DNA of 64,000 nt. It comes from DASZBX01 sp035943635 (lineage in GTDB: Bacteria; Actinomycetota; Actinomycetes; Streptomycetales; Catenulisporaceae). The position numbers were made by a program, and so were the translations under genes. The notes beneath the pieces are model-generated. The model did no database searches. It had not been told where the DNA came from and saw nothing but the letters and a program-made list of their open reading frames with translations. Shown piece by piece: positions 7,453-17,400 of this stretch (the first letter of the stretch is position 1; the number at the start of each line of letters is the position of its first letter). The stretch lies in contig DASZBX010000064.1 in NCBI GenBank assembly GCA_035943635.1, positions 62,001 through 126,000 of the forward strand, given 5' to 3'.

Positions 7453-7917
7453 TCACTCGCTGGGCAACCGGACAAACCATCCTCGACCGTGCTGAGACTC
7501 GATCAAGCCTTTGGCCCCAAGTGTAATGAGCGCCTGCCGTGCCACGTGCAGCGATACTCCATATTGCCTCGCAATCTGAGGCGCCGTGGTGAACTTCTCG
7601 CCTGGACTTGGATGACCAGAACTAATCTCGCCAGCTAGTTCAGCGGCGATCGAGTCTTGGGTAGGCGACTGGGTGTTCTTAGTAAGACTGCCGACAAACC
7701 AACCCTTGGTCGGCACGGAGTAAATGAGCCCCTCCTGAGCCAGGTCTGACAGAGCCTTTCTCAAGGTGTTCCGCGCTACTCCGAAACGTGAGGCAAGGTC
7801 CGATTCAGTCCCCAGCCGCGCAGGCTCGGTGGCATGCGGCTGATTGCCGATCTCAGTTCGAAGCGTGTCAGCAATCTGCCGATAAGTGTCGCGAGGGCTT
7901 TGCTTGCCCGCTGGCAT
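7453..7917 (-). CDS. Tandem GntR-type winged-helix regulator (154 aa)
   Basis: ATG 7917 (MPAGKQSPRDTYRQIADTLR) has AGGCAAAGG upstream; the open frame before it is not needed. Two GntR winged helices are visible: residues about 8-74 (SDLASRFGVARNTLRKAL, then EEGLIY-like AQEGLIYSVPTKGWFV) and about 85-150 (APQIARQYGVSLHVARQAL, then GLIESQHGRGWFVRLP). There is no effector domain. Typical GntR regulators have one DNA-binding domain, so this architecture is unusual but known in element-borne KorSA-like repressors. It probably represses transfer or excision genes; the perfect inverted repeat at 4818-4853 is a plausible operator. Confidence 0.75.
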   Translation of the reverse strand: MPAGKQSPRDTYRQIADTLRTEIGNQPHATEPARLGTESDLASRFGVARNTLRKALSDLAQEGLIYSVPTKGWFVGSLTKNTQSPTQDSIAAELAGEISSGHPSPGEKFTTAPQIARQYGVSLHVARQALITLGAKGLIESQHGRGWFVRLPSE

Positions 7918-8242
7918 ACCTTTGCCTGCCCGTCCGTTGTAGGTGCCAAGTCCACACGTCACACTATCGGTTAGGTGGTGAGAGTCGAGCACTCTGCATC
8001 GATGCGCCCTTCTTGGTGAAGTAGCGTGTGGTCGCTGGTTGGGCGCCATCGCTAGAGGTTGCGGGGGGACAAGTACAACATCGTGACCAGCGTCGGCAAC
8101 CGCCGATGCATCCCCCGATGATGAGGTACCGCACGACTGACTTCTGTTTGACCTGGGCGATATCCCCTTTAGGCAGTAGTGCTAGCCAATTCAAGGTGGG
8201 ATTCGGCAGACGCCGACCGTTGCCGGGGCTACGCTGAATGGC

Positions 8243-8527
8243 ATGAGCGCTCAACCAGCCGATGCCGGCGGCCGCCGACCTGCCACCCGCCTGCCGCGCA
8301 CCCTTCGGGCAGTGCGGACGGCCCTGCCAGACGACAAGCGTGCCCAGTTTGCTGCCGAACTGGAGGATGGCGACGTGGTCGCGGTCTTCGAGCGGTGGTG
8401 GATGTATGCGAGCGTCGTGTCGAGCCCGCGCGCAATGGGCGAGTTGGCGAAGCTTCAAGCTCGTGACGGCTCGTTCGTCGCGGTGCCGGCCGCTGAGGTG
8501 TTTGGCACCGCGTGGACAGCCGCCTGA
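8243..8527 (+). CDS. Small protein, candidate antitoxin (94 aa)
   Basis: Starts MSAQPADAGGRRPATRLPRT; central helix RTALPDDKRAQFAAELED and FERWWMYASVVSSPRAM. The pattern (ALPxDxRxxFxxEL ... FERWW) resembles small actinobacterial proteins (DUF6247-like) found next to RelE/ParE-type partners. The stop overlaps the next gene's ATG (TGATG), so the pair is coupled. No good ribosome binding site is visible. It lies at the end of the integrative element, where stabilising toxin-antitoxin modules are common. Family assignment is tentative. Confidence 0.5.
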   Translation: MSAQPADAGGRRPATRLPRTLRAVRTALPDDKRAQFAAELEDGDVVAVFERWWMYASVVSSPRAMGELAKLQARDGSFVAVPAAEVFGTAWTAA

Positions 8528-8766
8528 TGGCATATGGGCTGTTCATAAACGAAGTCGTCACCCAAGAGCTTGCGCACTTCGACGAGGTCCGTCACCAGTT
8601 GATGCTGCTGGAAATGCTGAGCCTGATCGACGACCCATTTAAGGGTGACGAAATGACGTGCGAAGGGGATCGCTCCTACCGCATGCTAGGTGTCGGGATG
8701 CTCGGCATCGTCCTGTATGAGGTAGACCTCACAGCAAAAGTCATCACGATTGTCGACGTAGTTTAG
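8527..8766 (+). CDS. Small protein, candidate toxin partner (79 aa)
   Basis: Begins MAYGLFINEVVTQELAHFDE and ends VDLTAKVITIVDVV. A helical N-terminal half followed by strands (YRMLGVGMLGIVLYEVD) resembles the layout of RelE/ParE folds, but the diagnostic catalytic residues cannot be confirmed. ATG 8527 overlaps the upstream stop; an in-frame GTG at 8512 is an alternative start. Immediately downstream come direct repeats and the tRNA-derived attachment remnant, so this is the last gene of the element. Confidence 0.45.
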   Translation: MAYGLFINEVVTQELAHFDEVRHQLMLLEMLSLIDDPFKGDEMTCEGDRSYRMLGVGMLGIVLYEVDLTAKVITIVDVV

Positions 8767-8796
8767 GGCATTTCGGTGGCGGCCCTCGTTTGGCGG

Positions 8797-8818
8797 TGGG
8801 TGACAAATTGGGTGACAA
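8797..8818 (+). repeat. TGGGTGACAA direct repeats near the element end
   Basis: TGGGTGACAA occurs at 8797-8806 and 8809-8818. About 100 bp from the tRNA-like attachment remnant, such short repeats are in the right place to be arm-type binding sites for a tyrosine integrase. This is inference from position. Confidence 0.4.
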
Positions 8819-8914
8819 CCGCGGCGGACACTGGCGAACAAGTACGGATGCGTACGGACCCTTTCGGCCTGGTGGGGATTGCATTTCGGCACCCTACTGA
8901 TGAATGGTGTTGTT

Positions 8915-8956
8915 TTCACACGGCAGGGGTCACTGGTTCGATCCCAGTATCGCCCA
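8915..8956 (+). mobile_element. Attachment-site remnant: 3' half of a tRNA gene, probably tRNA-Val(CAC)
   Basis: The stretch folds as the 3' part of a tRNA: anticodon loop TTCACAC (8915-8921, anticodon CAC at 8917-8919), T arm ACTGG-TTCGATC-CCAGT (8932-8948), 3' acceptor strand ATCGCCC (8949-8955) and discriminator A8956. No 5' half (GGGCGAT, D arm, 5' anticodon stem) is present upstream, so the gene is not functional. Integrative elements that target tRNA 3' ends leave exactly this duplication. The anticodon reading and acceptor match tRNA-Val as I remember it; the isotype is inferred. It marks the right end of the element. Confidence 0.7.
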
Positions 8957-8986
8957 CAGATTGTATTGGTGTTGTTTTAGCAGGTG

Positions 8987-9023
8987 AAAGGCTATGACAG
9001 GTGCAATTCCTGTCATGGCCTTT
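8987..9023 (+). terminator. Hairpin after the tRNA remnant
   Basis: AAAGGCTATGACAGG (8987-9001) pairs with CCTGTCATGGCCTTT (9009-9023) with one wobble and a 7-nt loop, followed by TACTTGTTTT. This is a good intrinsic terminator and may be the original terminator of the tRNA gene. Confidence 0.65.
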
Positions 9024-9890
9024 ACTTGTTTTCCCTGCTCCCTGGCTCGCTCCCCTTGCTCCCGGGGAGCAGGCAGGGGAGCAAGGTCTGGAACCGGCCG
9101 CAACTGCGGGTATCTGTTGGCGTTTGCTCGCAACTTAGGGGAGTGGCTAATCGCGGTGATGGCTGTCTGTGCCACTTAACAGCGTCCTGTCGGCTGGGGG
9201 AGCGGTTTGCAGAGGAGCGCCCTTGAAAGGGCGAGGTTCGAGCGGTTGTGTTCTGACGAATTTTCATATCGTATGCGCCTGACCTCTACCGTCGTGGCTG
9301 AGCGCCGAGCTGTCGTCAACAGATTTCGCTGATCAAATACCTTTCGTGGCGGCTCCGAGTTCGGCGGGCGACCTCTGATGTGGTTGGTGCCGTTGAATAA
9401 GTGTTCTCTGTTGCGTGCAGTTGTCCGCGGGCGAGCTCGACTCAAGCCGGTGATCACTAGTGGAAGACGAAAATGCCAGATCGGAAACTCCAGAAACGAC
9501 TGGCAACAGTGCGGAACCGATGTGATTTCCGGAGTATCTGCGGGCTTCCTAGTGAACCACAGTCCGCTCGGTCCAACAGAGGATCCGGACGTTAGGAGCT
9601 AAGCGCGGGTCGAGTGGAACAGGTTTCGGAGCTTCGCAATCCTGGTCTTGTGGCAACCGAATCGGGTGGGCCTATGGCGGCCGTGCGGGCCACGATACGG
9701 CGCTGAATCCGGCCATCAGCCTCAATGACTCAGGTATCGCAGCTGCTTGATGATCCCCGCGGCTTGCCCGGTTTGTCCCCTGGGGTCGGGTGACGGGCCG
9801 TCGCGTGTCGCTGCGGGTGCGCCGGGTTCCACGGGCCCGGGGTGGTGCTGGGGTATTCCTTTCGGTGTAGTTGGTTCGGTTTCGTGCTGG
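9024..9890. other. Non-coding stretch between the element end and an IS remnant
   Basis: No reading frame here has an RBS, family resemblance or actinomycete codon bias. Two further inverted repeats are visible: CCTTGCTCCC...GGGAGCAAGG near 9052-9085 and CGCCCTT-GA-AAGGGCG at 9218-9233. The stretch is probably intergenic DNA left by successive insertions. Confidence 0.5.
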
Positions 9891-11339
9891 TCAGCCTGGG
9901 GCGGGGAGGGTCGCCAGGTGGTTCCAGCAGTCGGTGAACGCCGTTGCCCAGGGCCGGTCGGCGGGGATTTTCAGGACGCGTCGGCGGGCGTGGTTGGCGA
10001 GGCGGGCCGGCAGGTGCCAGAGACGGAAGCGCAGCGTGTCCGGGGTGGCGCGGGCAAGGTCGGGGTGCTCGTCGAGGCCGTGGAGCCGGGTGTAGGCGTG
10101 CAGGTCGTTGGCGATGTTCGCGGCGATGATCCAGCCTTGGTTGACGTTCCAGGTCTTGGACGGAAGGTTGCGCAGGCCCAGTGCCTTGCCGGTGCGCACG
10201 GCTTGTTCGGCGGCTCCGCCGCGGTGGCGGTAGAGGACGTCCAGGAAGAAGGGGTGGTGGGATCCGGGCACGTCGGCGAGCGTGTCGATGGTGGTGGCCA
10301 GGATCTGGTAGCGCCAGCCGGTGTTCTTCTCGAACGTGGTGAGTTTGCGTTCGTGGCGCCGGGAGGGCTTGGAGCGGCGCACGATCAGCCGCACCCCGGC
10401 TGGCCGGTGTTCGAGCCGGGTGGCCAGGCCGGTCAGTTCAGCGACGTGCGCGATCGGGGTGCCCCCGCGCCCGTCGGTCGGCTCGCCCGCAACGTCGACC
10501 GCCACGCTCCAGGCGGACTCCGGCAGGTGGGCGATCGCGGCTTCGTCGGCGTCGGTGATCGTCCACCCGCACACGAACTTCACCGTGCGCCGGGCGGTGT
10601 TCAGGCCCGCCAGGTGCTCCATCAGCGCGTGGCCGGCGCCGGCGCCGTCGACGCGGAAGAGCAACCTGCGCCGGAAACGTCACGGGATCTGCGTGATGGA
10701 CGCCTTGACCACCTCGATGTGGTCCGACGCGGTATTTGAGCCGGCGTTGCCCGCACGCAGCGTCATCACCAGCGACTCGGCCGTATTCTGCACCCACGCC
10801 CCCAGCGGGTGGTGGCCGAAGCCCTTCTTGAAGGTCGCGGCCGCGCCCTCCTTCTTCGAGTGCGCGGTAATCAGTGTGCCGTCGATGTCCACGACGATCC
10901 ACCCGGTCAGCACCTTCCCGGCCAGGCAAACCCACGGGAACCCGGCCTCGCGCTCGGCCAGCAGGCGCCACACCCGGGCGCGAACCGACGCCCGGGACTT
11001 GGCGATCCTCGCCCGCGCCTTCTCGTCGAGCTCATCTAGGGCCCGGCGCACCGTCGCGTCCGACGGCGTTGCCCCGAACACCACCGCCTGATGGTGGAGA
11101 AACTCGATGTCGACCATCGCGGTAGCGCCCAGGCAGATCGCGACCGCCAAGTGCACCAGCACCACGCCGCGGTCCCACCCCGGCAGCAGGCCGCGCCGCG
11201 CCAACCCCGCGGACAACGCCGAGGTCAGCCCCGTTTTGTCCGCACAGCGGCGTAACAACACCGCCCCGGCGTGCCCGACCAGCCCTTTGCCGTCGGCCTG
11301 GACAGACAAACCCCGGTCCCACCCGATAGTCTTGGACAC
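9891..11339 (-). pseudogene. IS1380-family transposase, interrupted by an in-frame UGA
   Basis: The 5' part (10680-11339, start MSKTIGWDRGLSVQADGKG) has the IS1380 features VVDIDGTLITAHSKKEGAA, FGHHPLGAWVQNT and LRAGNAGSNTASDHIEV. After KASITQIP comes TGA (10680-10682), then five codons later the same frame resumes as LLFRVDGAGAGHALMEHLAG and runs to the normal end (RHRGGAAEQAVRTGKALGLR, NQGWIIAANIANDLHAY). A single nonsense change therefore splits an otherwise complete about 480-codon transposase. Terminal inverted repeats could not be identified by eye. It lies beside a truncated peptidase gene. Confidence 0.85.
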
Positions 11340-11487
11340 CAGAAAGGTGCACCCACGCTGTCGTCAGATTCGTGTCTCAGCAACCGAATCATCGCAGGAC
11401 AGGGGCATCTTTCGCATCTCACACCACGAACTCACAGCTCAGCCGCTGAGTATAGGAGGCTAAGGTATCAGTGGAGTGCTGTGATCG

Positions 11488-12000
11488 ATGTCAGGCGGCG
11501 ATCTGGTGTTTGTGGTGGGCTGGAGTTGTATCGACGGCGGGAACACGTTCCAACTCATGCACATACTGCGCAGGAGCCACCAAGACACGGCCTTGGCCCT
11601 GATGCACCAGGACGGCGCCGTGGTCTACGGCATGAGCGCGGGGGCGATCATCCTCGGCGCCGATATCCGCATCGCCGCCCACTTCGACGACAACGAAGTC
11701 GTCCTCGACCAGCTACAGGGATTGAAGCTGCTGGAAAACACCGATGTCTGGCCGCACTACACCCCGGCCCACCGCGACCAGGTCGCCGAGACGGCTCGAC
11801 GCACCGGCACCGATATCCTGGCCGTCCCGGAAGACGGCGCGGCCCTGATCCGGGACCAGTGGTACAGCGTCGGGCGGCCCGCAACCCTCTTCCTACCCCG
11901 CCCCACCGGCCAGAGCGCCACCGTGACACTGGATCCATGGCCCGGCCACGGCCCGGCCTGCGGCGCGCCGAACCGAACGGCGGCCGGTCAGGAACGCTGA
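11488..12000 (+). pseudogene. N-terminally truncated S51-family (dipeptidase E-like) peptidase
   Basis: The translation contains the S51 hallmarks CIDGGNTFQLMHIL and YGMSAGAIILGADI (nucleophile Ser in GMSAGA), plus DVWPHYTPAHRDQ and LAVPEDGAALIRD. S51 peptidases are usually about 210-240 aa; here the roughly 60 residues before the GGNTF strand are missing and the frame starts with a weakly supported ATG (MSGGDLVFVVGWS). The missing end faces the IS1380 remnant, so the insertion probably removed it. The last about 25 residues are also atypical. Likely non-functional. Confidence 0.65.
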
Positions 12001-12208
12001 AACCGCCCGGTGCGTGCGCTCGCCGGCAGGACCCGAGCCGAAACCACGGGCAACGCCAAGGATCCCATCTCGTGACGGTCACGAACCGAAGCGGGCCCGT
12101 CACCCCACCGCGCACCCGGGCACTCGGGCACTCGGGCACCCGAGTACTGGCGTGGAGCATCCACCTTCCGACGAATCGACCGCACACCATCCGAGCGGAG
12201 GCGGCGCT

Positions 12209-12880
12209 GTGCCCACCGGTACTCAACGACAAGCGGCGATCATGAACCGGCTCCACCACGACGGCGCTTTCCGGTATACCGACCTCGCACGTACTCTCGG
12301 CGTGTCCGCCATCACAATCCGCCGAGACGTACAGGTGCTCGCTCGCCACGGCCACCTGACCCCTGTGCACGACGGCGCAATCGCCTGCTGGCCTACGGAT
12401 TGCCACATCGGCCACGCCGACGAAGGAACCGCGATCGCAGCACGCGCCACATGCCTTGTCGCAGCACACACGACCATCGGCCTAGGTCCTGGAAGTATCA
12501 CCACCCAGATGGCTCGGAACCTGGCCCGAACCCCGGGTCTGACCGTCGTCACCACCTCACCCTCCGTCGCACTGGCCTTCGGGCACGATCAGTCCTACGG
12601 CCAACAGGTACTGCTCACTGGTGGGACCGCCACAGCCACGGGTCAGTACGTGGGACCGATCGCTCTGGCCACGATCCGACAGCTGGCCCTCGATCAACTC
12701 TTTCTCCAGTTCGATGCCATAGACCCCGCCCGAGGACTGCTCTCGCTCTCTCATGCGCACGCCGAGACCGACCGCGCCCTGATCTCCGTAGCCCGCCACC
12801 TGGTCGTGCTCGCCCGCCACTCTGCCTGGAACACGCTGGCACTTGCCCCGGCCGCCCCACGTCCGCCGCCGCCACCGTGA
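12209..12880 (+). pseudogene. DeoR-family transcriptional regulator, frameshifted near its end
   Basis: GTG 12209 (VPTGTQRQAAIMNRLHHDG) has GGAGG 8 nt upstream. The N-terminal DeoR helix-turn-helix is clear (YTDLARTLGVSAITIRRDVQ), followed by the sugar-phosphate-sensing domain (IGLGPGSITTQMARNL, VVTTSPSVALAF, LLTGGTATATGQYVG, LSLSHAHAETDRALI). At about 12855 the frame slips: the normal continuation (TVITGSALPDDAQTVLRAQV, KDLLLVDGRQ) is in the +1 frame up to about 12960, while the in-frame product ends in RPPPPP. Either a real mutation in a GC-rich run or a sequencing error. Confidence 0.75.
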
Positions 12881-13319
12881 TCACCGGCAGCGCCCTGCCC
12901 GACGATGCCCAGACCGTGCTGCGTGCCCAGGTCAAGGACCTTCTCCTGGTCGACGGGCGGCAACACTGTGATATTCAGCCGGCCTACGGCGAGCCCGCCA
13001 CATCAGACACAAATCCGTTTGGCGAGTGGTCCGGAGCCGGCAGGCAACGGCCCGGGCTACCCGGCGGGAGGGGTTTGCCCCCGGGTCGTATTGGGCGACG
13101 CGGTGACGCGAGCGCTCAAAATCGGAACGCGAAACCGGCCGCCGAGCAGCAGAATCAGACCACGAACGCACACGCTTCGTGAAAGACACTGGCCGGCTGG
13201 CGGAACGTGGAGCAGCGTTCATCCAGCGGCCACGGAAGACACGATCTTGCAGAACCGCGTTTCTCATCGGTAGGACACGCCGCAAGATCCGGTGCCTCGT
13301 AACAAGATCAGCGCCAGAA

Positions 13320-13916
13320 CCCGGATCTTCACGTGCACACAGTCGATGAAGATCACCGGATAGACCGAGTCCAGCGGCCGGCTCTGCCAGGCCGCCATCC
13401 CCTCGATGACCTTGTCGGGGAAAAGTGGAGATCGTCGCCTTGGGCCTCTCGGCGCCGTAGACCTCGGCCAGATGAGCCGAGATCTCCCCGTGGGTCAGCC
13501 CGCGGGCCGAGAGCAAGGACCATCTCGTCGACCCCGGACAGCCGCCGCTGCCGCTTCTTGACGATCTGCGGCTCGAACGAGCCGGCCCGGTCCCGCGGCA
13601 CCTCGACCTGCACCGGCCCGACGTCCGTGAGCACGGTCTTGAGCCTGCGGCCGTTACGCGAGTTGCCCGACCCGTCGCCGCCACCGTCGTACTTCTCGTA
13701 GCCGAGGTGATCGGCGATCTCGCCCTCCAGCGCCGACTCCAGCAGCCGCTTGGTCAGTGCCTGGAGCAGCCCGCCCTCGCCGGCGAGCCTGACCCCGCGC
13801 TCCCTGGCCTGCCCGACGAGCTGGTCAAGCAACCGCTCATCCAGCGCATCGAGCCCCACCGCCCCCTCGGCACCCCGCCGATCAACCACGTTCTGTTCCA
13901 CTTCCACCAAGCTCAT
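13320..13916 (-). pseudogene. IS256/Mutator-type transposase remnant
   Basis: The N-terminal third is intact in one frame (GEGGLLQALTKRLLESALEG, EIADHLGYEKYDGGG, SGNSRNGRRLKTVLTDVG, KKRQRRLSGVDEMVL). It then shifts frame into LTHGEISAHLAEVYGAE and shifts again into DKVIEGMAAWQSRPLDSVYP and VIFIDCVHVKIR before the similarity stops. A full IS256 transposase is about 400-420 aa, so the C-terminal half is missing. At least two frameshifts plus a truncation make it a dead remnant. Confidence 0.85.
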
Positions 13917-14044
13917 CCGAATGCAACTTCATCATGTTCAGGGGTTACACCGAATGCCGTACAGTCCCGTCGACAACGCAGTGCCCACCTGTTGATGCCG
14001 ACAAGCTCGTCCCGACCGGAGGCCGGCCCGTCCGCCGGCCCGTC

Positions 14045-14431
14045 TCACCCCGCCGGTCTGGCCTCGTGGAATTTCGCCGCGAGGACCGGGCCGAGGTGTT
14101 CGATGATGCCGTAGCCGGGCTCGGTGGGCCATGGCAGGTCCATCAGGAATGAGGTGACGATGGCTTTCTGCAGGTACGGATCAGCGGTCGGGAAGGTGTC
14201 GTCCAGGTAGGTGAGCAGTGCTCGCCAGTCCAGGTCCTGGTAGTCGCCGTCCTGCCCGCTGTATGCCGCGAGCGCGGCCGGGACGACGTCGATCGAGAGG
14301 AACACGTGCGCCAGTACCTGGCCTTCGTTCTCCACGTGAATCTCGTAGTCCTCGGCCAGTTGCGGAAACACCGCCACCAGCCGTTCGAAGAACTCGTTCG
14401 CGATCTCGTGCACGGGCTGTCCCTCGTTCAC
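14045..14431 (-). CDS. Immunity protein for the RHS toxin (128 aa, DUF7674-like)
   Basis: GTG 14431 overlaps the stop of the RHS toxin gene in a GTGA, the arrangement expected of a toxin and its immunity gene. The protein (VNEGQPVHEIANEFFERLVA) is acidic and helical: FPQLAEDYEIHVENEGQVLA, LTYLDDTFPTADPYLQKAIV, TSFLMDLPWPTEPGY. The layout resembles the DUF7674 group of small proteins often seen beside polymorphic toxins. The partner specificity is inferred from position. The longer open frame upstream overlaps the toxin gene and is a shadow. Confidence 0.7.
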   Translation of the reverse strand: MNEGQPVHEIANEFFERLVAVFPQLAEDYEIHVENEGQVLAHVFLSIDVVPAALAAYSGQDGDYQDLDWRALLTYLDDTFPTADPYLQKAIVTSFLMDLPWPTEPGYGIIEHLGPVLAAKFHEARPAG

Positions 14432-17400
14432 GGGCAGTCCACCGCCAGTCCCGGATAGTTCTGGTAGCCCTGGTAACGGCCGTTCTGGGCGTCGTCGATC
14501 GCCGTGCGCAGGTCGTTGGCGACCTCGGTGTCCCGCGGCGTCTTGGGGTTGGGGATCTTCTTGCCGCCCTTCACCCTGATCTCGTCCGCGGCCAGGGTGT
14601 TCTCGATGGCGCGGCTGAGTTCCGAGGTCTTGGTGATGTGGTCCCTGGCCTCGACCAGGTTGCCGCCGAGTACCTCGTGGTTTGTCGCCGCCATCGCCGT
14701 CCCGTCGCCGATCCGCTGCGGATTGCCCACGCCTTTGTACAGCCGGTCGATGATGTTCTGCAACCGCGGATTGTCGACCTGCGGAACAGGCGCCGGGTTG
14801 CCGGCGGCGGGCGCCAGCCCGAGCGGGTCGCGCCAATATACCGGGTTGGCGACGTACCCGTAGTTGTTCGGCGACGGCGCCAGGCCCAGCGGGTCGGGAG
14901 TGTTGTACCGGCCGGTGGCGCTGTCGTAGTAGCGGTTGGTGTTGTAGTCGAGCCCTGTCTCGGTGTCGTGGTACTGGCCGGGGAAGCGCAGCGGGCACCA
15001 GGACGGGTCGGCGTCGGGGATCCCGGCCGTCGGGCTCGGCGCCGGCGCCGGGCCGGAACCCGGATCGCCCCACAGGCCGGCGGTGCGTCGCCAGGCGATC
15101 CGGCCGCCCAGGTCGACGAGTTCGGTCGGTGTCCCGATCAGGTCGGTGACGATCGCGTGGAACTGGTGGTCGATCAGCTCCTGCGAGGTGCGCGCGAATA
15201 CGCGCCGGTGCTGGGTGACCGGTGTCCAGGAGTCGGGCTCGTAGTCCCAGGTGGTCGTGGCGAGAACGTCGTGCCCGGCCGCGCTGTGCTCCTGTTCGGC
15301 CAGGCGGGTTCCGTCCCAGACGAACCTGACCTGCTCGACCGGTGTGCCGTCGGGGTCGAACCGCTGTTTGGCGGTGCGCCGGCCGAGCGGATCGTACTGG
15401 TACCGCCAGCGGTCGCCGGACGGCACGGTGGCCTCGGTCATCCGGTCGTGCGCGTCGTACGTGTACGACCAGACCTTGTGCCCGCCGGACAAGGTGCGGC
15501 GCACCGCCCGGACCAGCCGGCCCTGCCCGTCGTACTCGTAGCTGGTCCGACCGGCCTGCCGCAGCAGCGTTCCGGTCACCGTGCGCGGCCCGGCCGTCGC
15601 ACTGTCGGCGGCCCGGGAGTCAGCCGCACGGGTGAGGTTCCCGATTGCGTCGTAGGTGTACGCCTGCGTCCAGTCGGCGGCGCTGACCGCGGTCACCCGT
15701 CCGACCGGGTCCAGGTCGAAGCGGCGCAGCCCGCAGTGCGTGTCGGCGACGGACAGTGGTGCGCCGTCCGGGCGGAAGGTCCATGCGCGCTCGTGCAGGA
15801 TCCGTGACGTTCGCGCTTGCGCCGTGCCTTCGACGCCGAGCACCCGCCGGGACGTGAGCCGCCCGAGCCGGTCCCACTCGTTGGTGAGCGCGACCTGCGA
15901 GCCAAGCCAGCGATGCGTCTCCCGGCCGGCGGCGTCGTGGCCGAAACCGATCTGCCCGTAGGCCGCGCCTTGTGGCCGGGCCGGGCCGGTGCTCAGCGCC
16001 AGCGGATTGCCGACCGGGTCGTACTGCCAGGAGGAGAGGACCGCGCCCGGGGTGGTCCGGGTGGTCAGGCGACCGAGCAGGTCGTACTCCGAGGCCAGCA
16101 CCCGGCCGGCCGGCCCCTCGGCGGTGACCCGGCCCAGGGCGTCACGGGTGAAGAACACCTCGCCGCCCACTCCGGCGGCCCGGCGCAGGGCCCCGTTCGG
16201 GTCGTACTCGAAGACCGCGCTGCGATCCTCGCCGATGCGTTGCTCGACCACCTGCCCGAGTGCGTCGCGGACCAGGACGACCGCCTGGCCGGCGCCGTTG
16301 ACCCGCCGTACCAGCAGGCCGGCGGCGTCGTGCTGGTACGTCAACTGTCGACCGTTGAAATCCTGTTCGCCGGTCAGGTTCCCGGCGGCGTCGTAGTCAT
16401 AGGTCCAGGATGCTCCGGACGGATTGGTCACGGACGTCAGGCGGCGTTCGGTGTCGTGGGCGAACGTGTACCGCGCGCCGTCCGGGTCGGTGCGCGCGGA
16501 CACCGTGCTGAAGGGCCCGTACTCGAAGCGGGTCCGGCCCCCGGCCCGGTCGGTGTGCCCGACGAGACCGCCGTTGGCGTCCCACTCCCAGGTCTGGACG
16601 GAGCCGTCCGGCGAGGTGCGCGACACCGGGTTGTCGGCGCCGTCCCACCTGGTCGTGGTCGTGGCCCCCAGCGGGTCGGTCACGGCGGTGATCCGGCCGC
16701 GGGCATCGCGGGCCAGTGCCCAGGTCGCGCCGAGCGCGTCGGTGAAGGCCAGGGGCAGCCCGGCCGGATTGACGGCGATCGTGGTCGGGTGTCCGAGCGC
16801 GTCGGTCATCGCGGCCAGCGCTCCGCGATCGGTGTAGGCGTACCGGGTGAGCGCACCGGCCGGGTCCGTGGTGCAGCGCAGATTGCCGGACTCGTCGTAC
16901 TCGTTCACCCAGGTCGCGCCGTTGGGATTGGTCACGGAGATCGGTTGGCGCATTGCGTTGTACTGCGCTGAGATCCGGGTCCCGTCCGGGCGCACGATCT
17001 GCAGTGGGTCGCCGTTCTCATCGAATGAGTAGTCGGTCGTGTTCCCCAGCGGATCGGTGTGGGACAGGGCACGGCCGTAACCGTCGAACTCGGTGATGTT
17101 CTCGCGGCCGAGCGGGTCCACGATCTTGACTATGCGCCCGCGCCGATCGTAGTGATACTCGGTGGCGTGCCCGAGGCTGTCGCAATAGGCGGTGACAGTG
17201 TTGCCCGGATCGTAGGAGAAGGAGCCGGAGAGATATCCGTCTTCGCCGGCCGTGCGTATGACGCGGCCGGCCTGGTCGTAGGAGTACTCGAACCGGTATC
17301 CGAGCCGATCCATCCACGCGACGATCCGATCAGCCGCATCGTACTCGTACACGAACGGAACACCGGTGCCGTCGACCACGGCGACCAGCCGGCCGTGCGG

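Noticed and set aside
8880..8956. Complete functional tRNA gene
   Set aside because: The 5' acceptor strand, D arm and 5' anticodon stem are absent; only the 3' half is present, so it is an attachment remnant.
8978..9260. Several overlapping frames just right of the tRNA remnant
   Set aside because: They cover the terminator hairpin and inverted repeats and have low-complexity translations.
9747..11091. Long plus-strand frames opposite the IS1380 transposase
   Set aside because: Antisense shadows of a high-GC gene; glycine/valine/arginine-rich translations without domains.
9840..11470. Terminal inverted repeats of the IS1380 copy
   Set aside because: Only short matches (TTCGGTT, AGGTATC) were found on the two sides; too weak to call ends.
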